From Zygnema cylindricum (lineage: Eukaryota > Streptophyta > Zygnematophyceae > Zygnematales > Zygnemataceae), in assembly GCA_037447655.1 (NCBI GenBank), contig JBBHKE010001874.1, positions 236,099 through 296,098 on the forward strand: DNA of 60,000 nt. The letters are read 5' to 3'. The translations under genes were made by a program, and so were the position numbers. A model generated the notes under the pieces. That model searched no databases, had not been told where the DNA came from, and was given only the letters and a program-made list of their open reading frames with translations. Below are positions 33,333 through 44,458 of the stretch, piece after piece. The stretch's first letter is position 1. Each line of letters begins with the position of its first letter.

Positions 33333-33702
33333 GAGAGATAGAGAAATATTTGAAGTGATGTTGAAATGAGTTTCGTTTCGATTAATATAGTATTAAATTT
33401 TAATTAGAAGTTTTTCTATTTTTTCTATTAGTATAAAGTCAAAGCCAGTCAACGCATTTTATAAAGAGTATATTTTTTACATGCGCATATTCATTTTTTT
33501 TTGTCGTTTCATGCTTGCGTTTAAAACGTTTATGGTTATCTCCCACACCTTTTGAGCGTATTGGCAAGGTTCTTTGCATAGATGTCCTATTCGTACGGAT
33601 TTGGACTTGTTTACGAAAACTACGTAGTATTCGTTTGTTTCGTAACCTTCGTAAATTTCGTACGTCTCAACTGTACGAAAAATTGTACGGACATTAAAAA
33701 AA

Positions 33703-34130
33703 GACGTTGCTTCATTTGCGCGCGCGTATTTTTTATGTCCCCCACTCCGTCTTTAGAAGGAAGCCGCCATTGGAGATGCCGTAAATTCTGTCGCTCGCCG
33801 CTTGTTTGTTGCACTTTTCAGTTTTGCAGTTTTGCTTCATTTGCGCGCGTGTATTTTTATTTGAGCGACGAGCCGCGGAATTTATGGCGTCTCGAGCGCC
33901 TATTTTTATCTGAGCGGCAAGCGGCGGAATTTATGGCGTCTCGCACACGTATTTTTATACGAGCGGCGAGCCGCGGAATTTGTGGCGTCTCCAACGGCGG
34001 CTCCCTTGAGCCGTTTTGCTTCATTTGCGCGAGTGTATTTTTTATGTCCTCCACTCCGTCTTCAGAAGGAAGCCACCGTTGGAGACGCCATAAATGCCGT
34101 CGCTCGCCGCTAGTTTGTTGCACTTATCAA
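33703..34130. repeat. GC-rich cluster of tandem and inverted repeats
   Basis: Two direct copies of a roughly 117-bp unit (33703-33819 and 34014-34130; GCTTCATTTGCGCG to TTTGTTGCACTT) flank three tandem units of about 49 bp (33851-33900, 33901-33949, 33950-33997; TATTTTTAT..GAGC to GGCGTCTC). A 43-base part of the inner unit (33962-34005) is the near-perfect reverse complement of 34069-34112 and, less well, of 33761-33803. The sequence could fold into several GC-rich hairpins. Open frames across it on both strands follow from the repeat, not from a gene. Confidence 0.8.
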
Positions 34131-34375
34131 TTTTTTAGGGTATTGAATATTTAAATTTTTGAAATTTGAAAGTTAAAAAAAGTACGAATTTTACTACTAA
34201 TTTTATAAAGTTTGAAATTGTTTTATGCGCACTCTACGCAGTATTCGTTTCTTTACTCCGTGCGTTTTATGCGCATTACGACATCTATGGTTCTTTGTAA
34301 TGTTCCTCGCAAATAAAAACAAAAAATAATAGCCGCGGGCGACCCGGTGCTTTGCCCTTTCGTTTTTGTCCAGTA

Positions 34376-34591
34376 CACCTTGAATCGTTATTAGCGTGTA
34401 ATCGTTATTAGCGTGTAGAAATTATTAGTGTAAAGAAAAAATTAGCGTCATTCATTCTAATTTAGTGCCAGGAGACGTTGCAGATTATGGTCCACTTTCT
34501 TAAATAGTGTAATCTACTATATTTAAGGTATCAACGTCAAAATTTTGGGGTGCCGATATAGAGTACATAAGGCTAATAACGATTCACGGTG
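34376..34591. mobile_element. Tc1/mariner-type MITE, 216 bp
   Basis: Left end CACCTTGAATCGTTATTAGC after TA; right end GCTAATAACGATTCACGGTG before CA (one base off TA). The terminal word is repeated once more just inside the left end. Same length as the copy at 35315. Confidence 0.7.
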
Positions 34592-35100
34592 CACTGTACC
34601 ATCTATAATGCGATAGGAAAGTACCTATTATGTAAAAACATCGTACGCGACGCCAACACTGAAATTACGGTAGTGTACGGATATTGAGAACACGACAACG
34701 TGGCGTGATGTGATTGGATCGCACGCGCCAAAGTTAAAAAGTATGATACTGTACGTTACTGTAGATAACACGACATTTTTGGCGTGACGTCGAATTTGTT
34801 TGGCCGTTTGTCATACCATTACAACCACGCGAAATACAACAAATACGAATGTACCACGTGTCTCTTTTTATTACATCAAAATTGGAACATGACAAGGCCA
34901 ATCGAAACTCAAATCACTCAACGGCTAAAGATCTCACACAAAAACAGTCGACGATCAGTTATCGTTGTCACCAGAGACGAATGCGACTAGAATGCTTTTT
35001 CCTTTTAGAAAAAGGACAAATGAAAAAAGCGGTACGAACTGGTACGGATAGGTGCGAATTTCTGTAAAGTTCCCCACTTTTCATCTGATGGAACGCCACC
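34592..35100. other. No gene seen
   Basis: Unassigned DNA between MITE copies, with repeated GGCGTGA and GTACGG words. Confidence 0.4.
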
Positions 35101-35102
35101 TT

Positions 35103-35312
35103 TAGCCAACTTTATTTTGACTATTGCAGTCTCTTTTATATTTTTTTGGGTTATACCCCTTTTGCCCCAAAATGGTCTTTCCATCGCCCGTGTTGCCTTA
35201 AAGATAGAATCTTTTCCTTAGACCTGGACGACAAAAAACGGAGTTAGGTTGAAAGTAACAGAATATCAGAGTATTCGATTTGGCAGCAGAGTTATTTGGA
35301 TTTTAAGTACAT
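35103..35312. repeat. Direct repeat, copy 1 (occupied site)
   Basis: Begins GCCAACTTTATTTT and ends TATTTGGATTTT..GTACAT. It aligns with 35727-35931. Copy 1 is followed by a MITE; copy 2 is not. Confidence 0.75.
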
Positions 35313-35314
35313 TA

Positions 35315-35530
35315 CACCGCGAATCGTTATTATTTTCAAGGTTTTTTTAGCCACTTAAAAATCGTTTCTCCGTACACACTTGTCAGGTTTTCAATTTGAG
35401 ACCGCCAATAGGAACCTCAGAATAATACCTTTCAATCGCAACCGTCAAATCCACGATTCAACAAGTGTGTACGGATAAAATATGTTTTAAGTGGCGAATA
35501 AAACTTTGACGATGATAGCGATTCGCGGTG
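35315..35530. mobile_element. Tc1/mariner-type MITE, 216 bp, with empty-site paralogue
   Basis: Termini CACCGCGAATCGTTATTA and GATAGCGATTCGCGGTG follow TA (35313-35314) and precede TG (35531). The DNA around it, GTACATTA then CTGTACTTTTATGGA, is continuous as GTACATTACTGTACTTTTATGGA in the duplicate at 35926-35948. This shows insertion at a TA and single TA duplication (one copy since mutated to TG). Confidence 0.87.
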
Positions 35531-35726
35531 TGCTGTACTTTTATGGAATCGCCAGTTGGACAAAACATACCGGACCGTTAGATCAAGATGTCGCTGTCAG
35601 GTAGTTATCTTCAATAGATTATTTTATCCACTTTGTGACTACTGTAGTCACCTATGGTAGTGCTAATCGGGTTTCGTTGTTACCTGTTTTAATTTCCATT
35701 GCTTTTCATTTTTATCTTTGACTTTA

Positions 35727-35950
35727 GCCAACTTTATTTTAACTATTGTAGTATTTGAATGGGTTTTTTTTGGTTTTACCCCTTTTTCACCAAAATGGTC
35801 TTTGCTTCGCACGTTTTGCAATAAAGATGATTCTTTTCTAAAACTAGACGACAAAAAATGGACGTGGCCGAACGCAGCACAATGTCAGAGTACCCGATTT
35901 GATCGGCCACCTATTTGGATTTTCCGTACATTACTGTACTTTTATGGAAC
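35727..35950. repeat. Direct repeat, copy 2 (empty site)
   Basis: About 200 bp similar to 35103-35312, with GTACATTACTGTAC uninterrupted at its end. Confidence 0.75.
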
Positions 35951-36252
35951 AGCCAGCTGGAAGATGCTTTCACACGTGTTTAGAAAGTAACCGCTAATGG
36001 ACGACGTTGCTGTACGGTTAATCTACAATAGAGTATCTCGACAGTATATATATTTGTCGCTTTCTCGCTGAAAATATCACACACCAGTGTATTGCTCTTC
36101 TGCACTTTTTCTAGCTCCCCTGGAAGTCCTCACCTCCGTAGTATCCTAAAATTAGTGTGGTACATTAAGCTGCTGTGAGTGGGTCGAGATTGGAAGTGAT
36201 TACCAGTTTACGGAGGGGTGACGCGAGTCACAGCGAAAAAGTTTCCGGAAGG

Positions 36253-39200
36253 ATGTCGCCATGGGGGTGAGTATATGGACATGTGGGTGGTGAGGGAGGC
36301 TCACTGTTTCCATCTAACTTTCTGTCCCTTTGTTTTCCTATGTCCCCTCTCTCTCTCTCTCTCTTGCGCTCTCTCCCTCTCAATCGCTTGTTTCTTCTCC
36401 CTCACTTGTCATCTCCTTTTACTTTGTGCTTTGTTCCCTGTCTGCCTATTCTCCCTTTCCCAACCGCCCTTGCTTTTTGTTGCTATCGCTTTTTCTGTCA
36501 CTATGCCTATTCTCTCTCTCTCTCTCTCTCTCCTCTCTCTCTCCCTCTCTCTCTCTCACTCTCTCTCGATGTCGTGATCGCCCTCAATCTCGTGTTCATT
36601 GGACATTGGTCACTGGTCATAGGTCATCGGACATGAAACAATGGACATTGGACATTGAACATTGGAAATTGAACATTGGAATTGAACATTGAACATTGGA
36701 AAAAAAATATTATTGGATATTGGACATTTGATATTGAACATCAGACATTGGACGTTAGACATTGGAAAATTTCACATGAGACATCTGACATTTGACATTG
36801 GAAATTGGACATTGACCATTAGACGTTAGGCATTGGACATTGGACACCGGTCATCTGACATTGTTTACATTGTTTTACCTCCACAGGGCCAAAGCTAACC
36901 ATTTCGGACCATCAAAAACTTTTGTCTTCTACATCTTCCTTCTTTTGGCGAGTAATGGATTCATGGTATATTTGCAAAAGCAGTGGATCCATGTGCAACC
37001 GTTGGGCCGATGGCTCAAAATGGAGAAGGTATTGCTCCCTCTCAATTCAGAGCATGTCTCCGTACTTTCCCATACCGCGCAAAAGACGCAAAAACTGTGT
37101 TGGACATCATTTGGAAGATGCTTATAGACGTGTACGTGTACACCGATTTGGCCGTTAAGTCACCTGACGGGCGAATCGACAGTAAAATTGATCTTCGGAA
37201 GCAATTTATCCGAATACAGAAAACGAAATATACCACAGATTTCGATTTCCATCAAGACCTCATTAAGACTATCCACAATTTGAGAGATGCGCACACGGGA
37301 TGGGGTCCTACATGTTATCAAATTGTTTATGCTCAGAACGGTCTTCCTATGGTTCAAGTATTTAACAGCAATACAAATTTAACCGAGGTCAAAATTGCTC
37401 CCCTTCCAGGTAAATGAAAAACAGAAATGTGCTTCTTCATAGGTCTAGAATTTGGAATGCGTTACAAAACTTTTCAAGATTCTAAATATATTTCCAGTCC
37501 TAAAGCTGAATCTTTGACTTTTTCGGTCAGCTCACCGTTTTAACATTATATGAAACATTTGGTTGCCCGTCATCCCGGAATTTCATATCCATTCTCATGT
37601 TTTGAATTGTTTGATCCAGAAAAGAGGAACTCTCGTGAACTTTATGAAGCGACAGATTGCATTATTATTCGGATCGTCTATTTGGAAATATTACCCAATT
37701 ATGATTTTTACTTTGTGGTTGTTTACTTCGATGGCTTAAAATCTAATATGTTTATCGTGTTTTTCTGCATGTTTTTTGTGATTTTGTGAATTATGGGTGT
37801 CTTTCTTATTTATTTGGCAGTGTTTACTTATTTACTGGTTAAAGAGCCGGAACTCGTGAGTCTTACGGCGCAAGCATTAAGCGTCAAAGACATAACTGTA
37901 TTTGCGGGAGCCCAAGTGTTGAAAATCGACGGTCTCGATTCTGCGGATTACATTGAATGGAGAACGAGTAAGGAGGGTAGTTATCGTAATTTACAATCAC
38001 GTGTGAACAATCTTTTTTTTCGCCTTGGCATTTATGAAACCCAATATGGAAGCTTGATGCAACCTTCCATTTTTCCGGACAATGATACACTTACTCTTAC
38101 AGTTCGTAGGTATGTATAAAATGCAACTCTGGAATCATTCATTTGGGAATATTTCTCTAATTTTTTCATGAATTGTTTGTTAATTTGCCAAACATGGAAG
38201 TGAGTTCCAATGTATTTTTCACACATGACAAGTGGAAATATACGATTGTAGAATCAATTGTTAGTTTCTTTGTGGTGTTTTATCATGGACTGAACCGAGC
38301 CCAATTGACATATTGGTACATTATCTAAGGTAGAACTGCCAACTAGAAATTGTGTTTTTCAGAACTCCTTCCAGCAAAACTGACATGCCATTTGTCCTTC
38401 CTATCGTCATTTTTGTCTTTCCAGGAAAAATTCAACTAAATCGGAGGTCCTCCAAGTGCCTTACAATGTTTTCTACGGCGGTGACAGTTTTAACAATGGT
38501 AAAGAATATTATAATGCCAATTGTCGGAAAAAGGCGCAAACAGTGGCCACGGCGGAATCTTCTAAGAGGGATCCAACCAACTTTGTCACTAATCTTGAAC
38601 CCAAAAAAAAAAATCCACGACATCTTTCTTTAGAATTGATGAGATCTGGGACAGGTGCAAGCGTACAACTTTTGTCCAGCAAGAATGACTATGTGAAGGT
38701 ATTATCTGAACTAAAATTTAAGATTCTTTTTCAATTTCTGAATGGTGCTTTTTTTTTAATAGTTAGACATTCTATTTGATGTAAGAGAAAACTTGGACTA
38801 GAATAGTAAAGGTGACTTGCAATTTCTCAAGGATTTGAGATCCTTTTGAATATCCAAATCAGATCGAGTAAGCTGGATACGTTTCCCTATTTTTGAACTT
38901 TTCCATCTTTTACAATTCTCCTTTTTTGCAGGTGTATCTTTTGGAAGATATGATTACAGCTGTTATGGCGATTCCCAGCTTTATATTTAATGATGATTTG
39001 GCTACTACTATGCAGGGACTTATCACCGGATATTTGACAGTAAGGTTGTAATTTCTACTCCAAAATTCATATTTTTTACTTGGGGTAAATAGTTTATCTT
39101 ACGCTTGATCTAAGGTCACTGTATCTTTTAACATCAGTGAGAAATTTTAATTGTTACGAATTTTTTCTTCACACTTTTTAAGTTTTTCAATTTCTTTTAT

Positions 39201-40479
39201 TTGACTTCTGTACTCATTAATTCGTCACTCTCTTATTGCAAGCTTTTTAGCATAAATCTTTGTAAACAAAAGCAAATTAAATTGATGTTTTGGAAATGTG
39301 AACTTTACGTTGAATTATTTGCTTTCATGGATCCCCTCACTCATCCCAGAATCTCTCAAATTCAACGGTTCCAAGATAACCAACTTACCAGCTTATTTCT
39401 AAACACACTTTTCCTATTTGTTCATCAATTAAATTAAATTAATTAAAAAAATTGTTCCCAAATTTTTTTTTTCTGGCGCCACTCGGAAGATAGCTACCAC
39501 ATTTCTAGTGTTTACTCAACTTAAACAAAAAATATCTTTCCTTCTAAATTTTTTTGCAGAAATTCTGGCACTTCAAGTTTGATAAGGGAAATCAGGAAGA
39601 GCTTTTCTATTGTTTTCCGAATAAACTGAAATGTCCTCCTTGTTGAAAAGTTTTTCTGTTTTTGAAATATGTTGCAGAAAATCTGGAGCGTCTCGTCTGA
39701 TAATAGACCTTAGCGACAATGGCGGTGGATTTTCCCAAACCGGAGCTTTTCTGACACAACTATTTTTCCCGGATAAATTTCCTGGATTCTTATTGCAATT
39801 TAAAGCAAACAGTTTTGTACAAGAAGCTTCCAAAAAAGCATCGAAATTAAACCCAGCGACAAGTTCTAATTACGACTATCGAAGTGGCACTTACGCTAAT
39901 AGCGACGGGACACCGATAGAAAGTTCCTTGAATTTTTTTTATCCCCTAGTAAATCAAACCATAAACAACTATACTTCGCCATATTCATCTCTCATCCACT
40001 ATTCTAATTTGTTTACTACCGAAATTGTAGCTGATTTCAACTTTGACCTTCCCACGGAACCCATTTTCCCTAGAAACAAAATTATGATTGTAAGTAACGG
40101 TCTTTGTTATTCCACTTGCGCCCTATTTAGTTACCAAATGGTACAATGGTACAATATTACAGCTGTTAGTGTCGGTGGAAAGAAAAATTCGAATCCGTTT
40201 CAAATCGGAGATGGAGCAGTCGGATTCGTCACCGATTCTAACTCATTTTACACTAAGGAAGTTGTCGGTTTAAACCTTACGGAGAGTCAATATGCGCCTC
40301 CTCTTTTACCCATTCCCGGAGTATTACGTTTTGTCGTAGCTCAAGCTTACGGACCCGAAAGTTCAACTATTCCTCAAGAATTTATTTATGTCCCTGGACG
40401 TTTTAAAATACGATACACCGAAGCGAATGTGGTGGACCAAAAGCTTATTTGGAAAGAAGCGACAAAGTTCTTTCAGTAA
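36253..40479 (+). CDS. S41-family peptidase-like secreted protein, six exons, frameshift near N-terminus
   Basis: Proposed exons: 36253-36266, 36887-37409, 37821-38109, 38425-38698, 38932-39044, 39678-40479; phases agree at each junction. Exon 2 starts with a hydrophobic FVFYIFLLLASNGF (signal peptide), then the frame must shift by one base at the AAAA near 36977 to reach VDPCATVGP. Later landmarks are FHQDLIKTIHNLRDAHTGW, KIDGLDSADYIEW, SRLIIDLSDNGGG and SNGLCYSTCALFSY, which holds the likely catalytic Ser. These match the tail-specific-protease (S41) fold in eukaryotic secreted homologues. Donors are GTGAGT, GTAAAT, GTATGT, GTATTA and GTTGTA; the last is weak. The frameshift may be an assembly error or mark a pseudogene. 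Exon 1 is the least certain part. Substrate is unknown. Confidence 0.75.
36346..36566 (+). repeat. CT microsatellite in S41 gene intron 1
   Basis: (CT)n and CCCTCT tracts occupy 36346-36400 and 36510-36566. Leu/Ser-rich frames across them are artefacts. Confidence 0.85.
36597..36870 (+). repeat. GACATTG minisatellite in S41 gene intron 1
   Basis: Irregular repeats of GGACATTG, GAACATTG and GACATTTGATATTG variants with a 7-9 bp period fill the end of the intron up to the splice acceptor region near 36886. Confidence 0.85.
39560..39629 (+). pseudogene. Duplicated first part of the last S41 exon
   Basis: TTTTTGCAG then AAATTCTGGCACTTCAAG encodes NSGTSSLI in the phase used by the true exon, which has KSGASRLI at the same place after TTGCAG (39678). 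The frame then ends at TGA 39627. This looks like a tandem duplication of an acceptor plus exon start, about 118 bp upstream of the real one. Confidence 0.6.
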
Positions 40480-40482
40480 TTA

Positions 40483-40602
40483 GATCGAGTGGAGGGAGAC
40501 GGAGGGACAGAGAGAGAGGCAGAGGCAGAGGGAGAGGGAGAGGGAGACATAGAGGCAGAGGCAGAGGGAGAGGGAGAGGGAGAGGCGGAGAGAGGGGGAG
40601 GG
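40483..40602 (+). repeat. GAGAGG purine repeat in S41 3' UTR
   Basis: GAGGGAGAGGGAGAGGCAGAGG units directly after the stop codon. The Arg/Gly-rich frame through it is not a gene. Confidence 0.85.
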
Positions 40603-40815
40603 GTCGAAGTTTGGGTCATTCTCTCAAGCTTGGGCCTCAGACGAGTGTAGACACGAACCAAACATATATATGGAATAGTGCCATTTGTATGAATCTACTC
40701 TACCATTGGTGTGGATTACGGAGTAGAATGAGATTGGGAGAAGCAGGCAGGTATAAACAGCTTTACGACCAATTAACAATCATAGAGGAGTTACAATGAT
40801 TTCAAGACTTTATTC

Positions 40816-40821
40816 AATAAA
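40816..40821 (+). terminator. Polyadenylation signal AATAAA
   Basis: AATAAA lies 337 bases after the S41 stop, in a normal position for the gene's poly(A) signal. Confidence 0.55.
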
Positions 40822-41088
40822 GCTGAGTTCTCCTCCTAAAGTCTAAATGTCTAAAGTCTATAAGAATGTGCAATGTGATGCGTTGTATGTAACACGATTG
40901 TTTTGCAAGAGATTCTCTTCTATTATTTGTCAACTGTTTATGCATTGGTGTGCTACTTTGCAAAGAAATGCCTATGTATTCGTGGTCTAGAACGATGATG
41001 CCACCGCTGGTAGCCGCACACCGATGTCGGGACATTCCCGTATGTTACATGTTTTAGGAATCGTCACTGAATTCCGTAAATTCCGTAG

Positions 41089-41096
41089 ATGTTGAT
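41089..41096. repeat. Target-site duplication of hAT element, left
   Basis: ATGTTGAT directly before the left terminal repeat, repeated exactly at 44451-44458. An 8-bp duplication is the hAT hallmark. Confidence 0.88.
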
Positions 41097-41815
41097 TAGA
41101 GGTCGCAAACAGTTACCCGAAACCGTAACCAACCGTTACCCGATACCGTAACCAACCGTTACCCGACCGCCCGCGTCGGATCCGGAACGGATTCGGTTGC
41201 CAAATTCTGGGGGCCGGGCGGATCCAGGCGGGTGATTCACAACAACAAAAAAAAAAAACGGGTACTGTCGGATAAGCAGAAAACGAAAAAAATTGAAGGT
41301 TTTGCACTGTCCATACTATCCAACATTGTTGTAATTTGTACTCCTGGTATCTTGGAAGTACGTGACATCATGATTAGCGTCGCAAATCTGACACTGTACT
41401 GACACTATTCATTTCGCAAATCTTAATGGAAGATAAGGGCCGCAAATCGTACTCTATTGTAAAGTGTTAATTATGCACTTTAGACGGTGTTTCCACAAAT
41501 ATGACAACCTGTCAATGTCAAATATCACCATTTTCGATAGTCGACGGTTCAGGTATGATTTATTTCGAATTCCATTTAGGATGGCTTTAATGTACATGTC
41601 ATTATAACTTGTTTTGTTAATAAATTTATATATTTGAGCTTCATCACTATTTTCTTATCAATAATTCATACTCGTTCGCTTATATTTATTTTTTTGTTAT
41701 TATTTGTATGTCATGATGTTGTTTTTTATTTGTCTATCCATAAAAATAAAATTCGTTTTGGTAGAAACCTTCTTATTGATCATGGTTAGTAATTGTATGA
41801 TATTTTATTATTTTA

Positions 41816-43405
41816 TTTTTTTTACGCAGATTTTCAAGCATTTTGTCAAGAATTGTTTGATGTTGGTGTTTCGTCCAACAAAAGTGTTGACATCGACCAA
41901 CTACTCCCGTCCGTAAATAGCGTAGAAAACTACATTATATCTTTTGTCAAAAATATTCGTAGTTTGATCATCCCAAAACTTACATAAATTATTGATAACA
42001 ATATTTTTGTCGCATTTACGACCTATCTCTGGACCGAGACAGTAAAAAGAACCTCATTCATATCAGTAATCGCTCATGTTATCGACAAAGAATATAAAAT
42101 TCTCGCACGCACGCTTCAAGTCGATCATTTTCCAAAGGAAAAACATACCGCGGAAAATGTTTTAACGACTTTCAAAAATTGTTTAACCAGATTTGAAATG
42201 TCCAATTATGGTGTTTTGGAAAATCGTTGTGTTGTTGTGATTGACAGTGGCTCTAACGTGTGTGCGGTTGAAGGTCTACCGAGTATATTTACTTAGATAC
42301 CTTGCGCGGACCATAAATTGCTACAACTGTGACACCGATTTTGAACAAGAGCGGAACTTCCTAAAAATACAAATACGATGTGGAAGTTCTTGATTGTTTG
42401 ATATAATTGACTCTTGTAAATCATTGGTCACGTTTTTCAAACAGAGTAATTTACAAAATCTTTTGAAAAACACTTTAAAATAAGAAAACGCAATGCGGTT
42501 GAATTCTTTGTTTTGAATGCTTAACAATGTTTACGATGCATTCAATGAGATAGGATCAATCGCTCAAGCAAAAAATAAATTGATACTTTTTGCTTGTACC
42601 GAAAAGACCCAACTTACCGATCTTATACGATTTTTGGAAAGGTTTCAAGAAGCGACCAAGTTGGAAAAATTTAAATAACCAACTTTACATTTGGTTGTGT
42701 TTGAAAGATCGTCTCTACATAACCACCGTAAGATAAGAAAAACATCATACAATGACGATGAAAAACAATGCCCCGCCGATTCCCCAAACTTGCAAAACTT
42801 GAAAAAACTTTTTAAGAAATTTGCACTACCGAAGTGGGGCCTTCACGAGTATCATTTTGTCTCGGCTCTTTTAGACCCCCGTCAAAAATATAGGCTTGAA
42901 ATACTTGGGGTACCGAAAGCCGAAATTGAAAGCGTGAGGGTCAAACTTCGAGAACTCGCAAATGACCTCAGTGATGACGTTGATTTCGGTAGTCCTCAAC
43001 GTATAACAAAAGAACAAATAACATCGCAAAATATGGATGGTTTCCACAATTTTTTTGGTGAGAGCGATGACGTAAACAAGGTTCTTATTACCACCGACAA
43101 AAAAAATGCTCGTTAATGATGAATCAAAACATTACTTTGTTTTAAAATCAACCACCGACGAAAGATGGAACTTTAAATACTCGAATGGTAGAAAAAAAAT
43201 CAAGTGTATGTGCAAAGATGGAGGATTTCCTCTTCGATCTTGTGTCGCTAGATCCGTTCTAACTATTCCGGCTTCTAAGTCTATGTCCCAATGCAATTTT
43301 AAGGATGCCGGAAACACGATCACAAAAAAGAGGAGTTCACTAGCGGCGTCAATTCTTAGTGATCTTTTGTGTGTTAGATCCAACCGAGATCTTTTAAATG
43401 CATAG
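41816..43405 (+). pseudogene. hAT transposase remnant
   Basis: Fragments in several frames follow hAT order: FCQELFDVGVSSNKSVDIDQ, FVAFTTYLWTETVKRTSFIS (before the first catalytic region), a NRCVVVIDSGSNV segment, an FEKFALPKW-like KKLFKKFALPKWGLHEYH with LLDPRQKYRLE, and the C-terminal dimerisation region with ARSVLTIPASKSMSQCNF and KKRSSLAASILSDLL. Stops at 41984, 42294 and many near 42330-42680 break the frame. BED zinc finger not seen. Confidence 0.87.
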
Positions 43406-44054
43406 TTTTTTGTTTTATTTTGTGTTTTTTTTTTAATTATTCTTTTTGTTTTTAGTATTAGTTATATTGTTTTTTTTTTCTTTGAAATTTTGTTGTATTT
43501 CACAATTTTTGTAGTGTTTATCTTTTTTTTTTAAACCGGAATGCATATTTTTAAAATCGTAGTATTTATACCAAATTCAAGATTTGTAGATTTTGTGTAT
43601 TTTTTAAGTTTGAGGTTGAGAATTTGTATAGTAGAGTCAAAAATATATCATGATTTGTTTATTTCTATATTTGATATTACAAAAGAATTCTTGTTTTTTT
43701 TTGCCTATCAAAATGTGTTTTTTGCTCACTGATTTTCCATGTGAAAAACTAAGGTTTTTTTTTAAGAATATATAGTAAAAACTACATTTTTTTTGAATAA
43801 TTCATAACATAGTGTCGTAGTCAAAAAAAAAAAAGTCCAATAAATATAGCGAAAAATTTAGATTTGCGAGAGAATAAACATTAATCTAAGAGTTTAATCA
43901 TTAATCTAAGAGTTACACGCAAAATTAGGAAAAAATCCCTTGAGGGAGGTGAATGTCGAGGAAAAAAATATATATCAAGAGATATTGCAAAAAGACAAAC
44001 TAGTAAAAGAAGAGGTACACGAACTGTTTTTTTGCAAAAGGGGATGTACCACTA

Positions 44055-44242
44055 CACCACTCATCGTTATTAGTGTTAATAAGCCGCTACTATTTATAGC
44101 CAAAAATCACAAAATATAGTTAACAACGTTATTTAAAGACGTGGAATACAACCTGTCACGTCTCCTTGCATTAAATAGTATTGTTAATTATAATTTTTCA
44201 TTAACACTAATAAATGGTTAACGCTAATAACAATGAGCGTTG
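44055..44242. mobile_element. Tc1/mariner-type MITE nested in the hAT element
   Basis: Left end CACCACTCATCGTTATTAGT after TA; right end GCTAATAACAATGAGCG..TG before GA. About 188 bp. The interior aligns with the copy at 45572 (AGTTAACAAC, GTGGAATAC, GCGTCTC/CACGTCTC blocks). Confidence 0.68.
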
Positions 44243-44458
44243 GAATTCTGTACTTATTCGGGTAAGGGCGAGTACGGGTAGTCGCGAGAAGTCGAGTTTC
44301 GGTAAACTTTTATTTTCGTAATCGCGTATCGGATAACTGGTAGCAATTTAGGAGCGTGACATAACCCGGTCGGGTGTCGGGTACTCAAATTTTGATAAAA
44401 AAAAAATTGTCGGTTTGGGGTATCTAAAACTTTCACTTTTGCGACCTCTGATGTTGAT

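Larger units (their letters stand above)
41097..44450 (+). mobile_element. hAT transposon, 3354 bp, structurally complete, coding decayed
   Basis: Left end TAGAGGTCGCAAACAG and right end (reverse complement) CAGAGGTCGCAAAAG form short terminal inverted repeats, flanked by perfect 8-bp ATGTTGAT duplications. Near both ends there are ACCCG/CGGGT-rich subterminal words (41110-41230 and 44250-44420). The interior carries a decayed hAT transposase and a nested MITE at 44055-44242. A truncated, closely similar copy lies at 56555-58386. Confidence 0.9.

Noticed and set aside
33582-34154. 190-codon frame with Cys/Arg repeats
   Set aside because: It is the translation of a tandem/inverted repeat cluster; the opposite strand is open too.
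36218-36692. Leu/Ser-rich frames
   Set aside because: They arise from CT microsatellite inside S41 intron 1.
36983-37417. GTG start for the S41 protein
   Set aside because: A nuclear eukaryotic gene would not normally start at GTG; an upstream hydrophobic segment and an acceptor at 36886 fit better.
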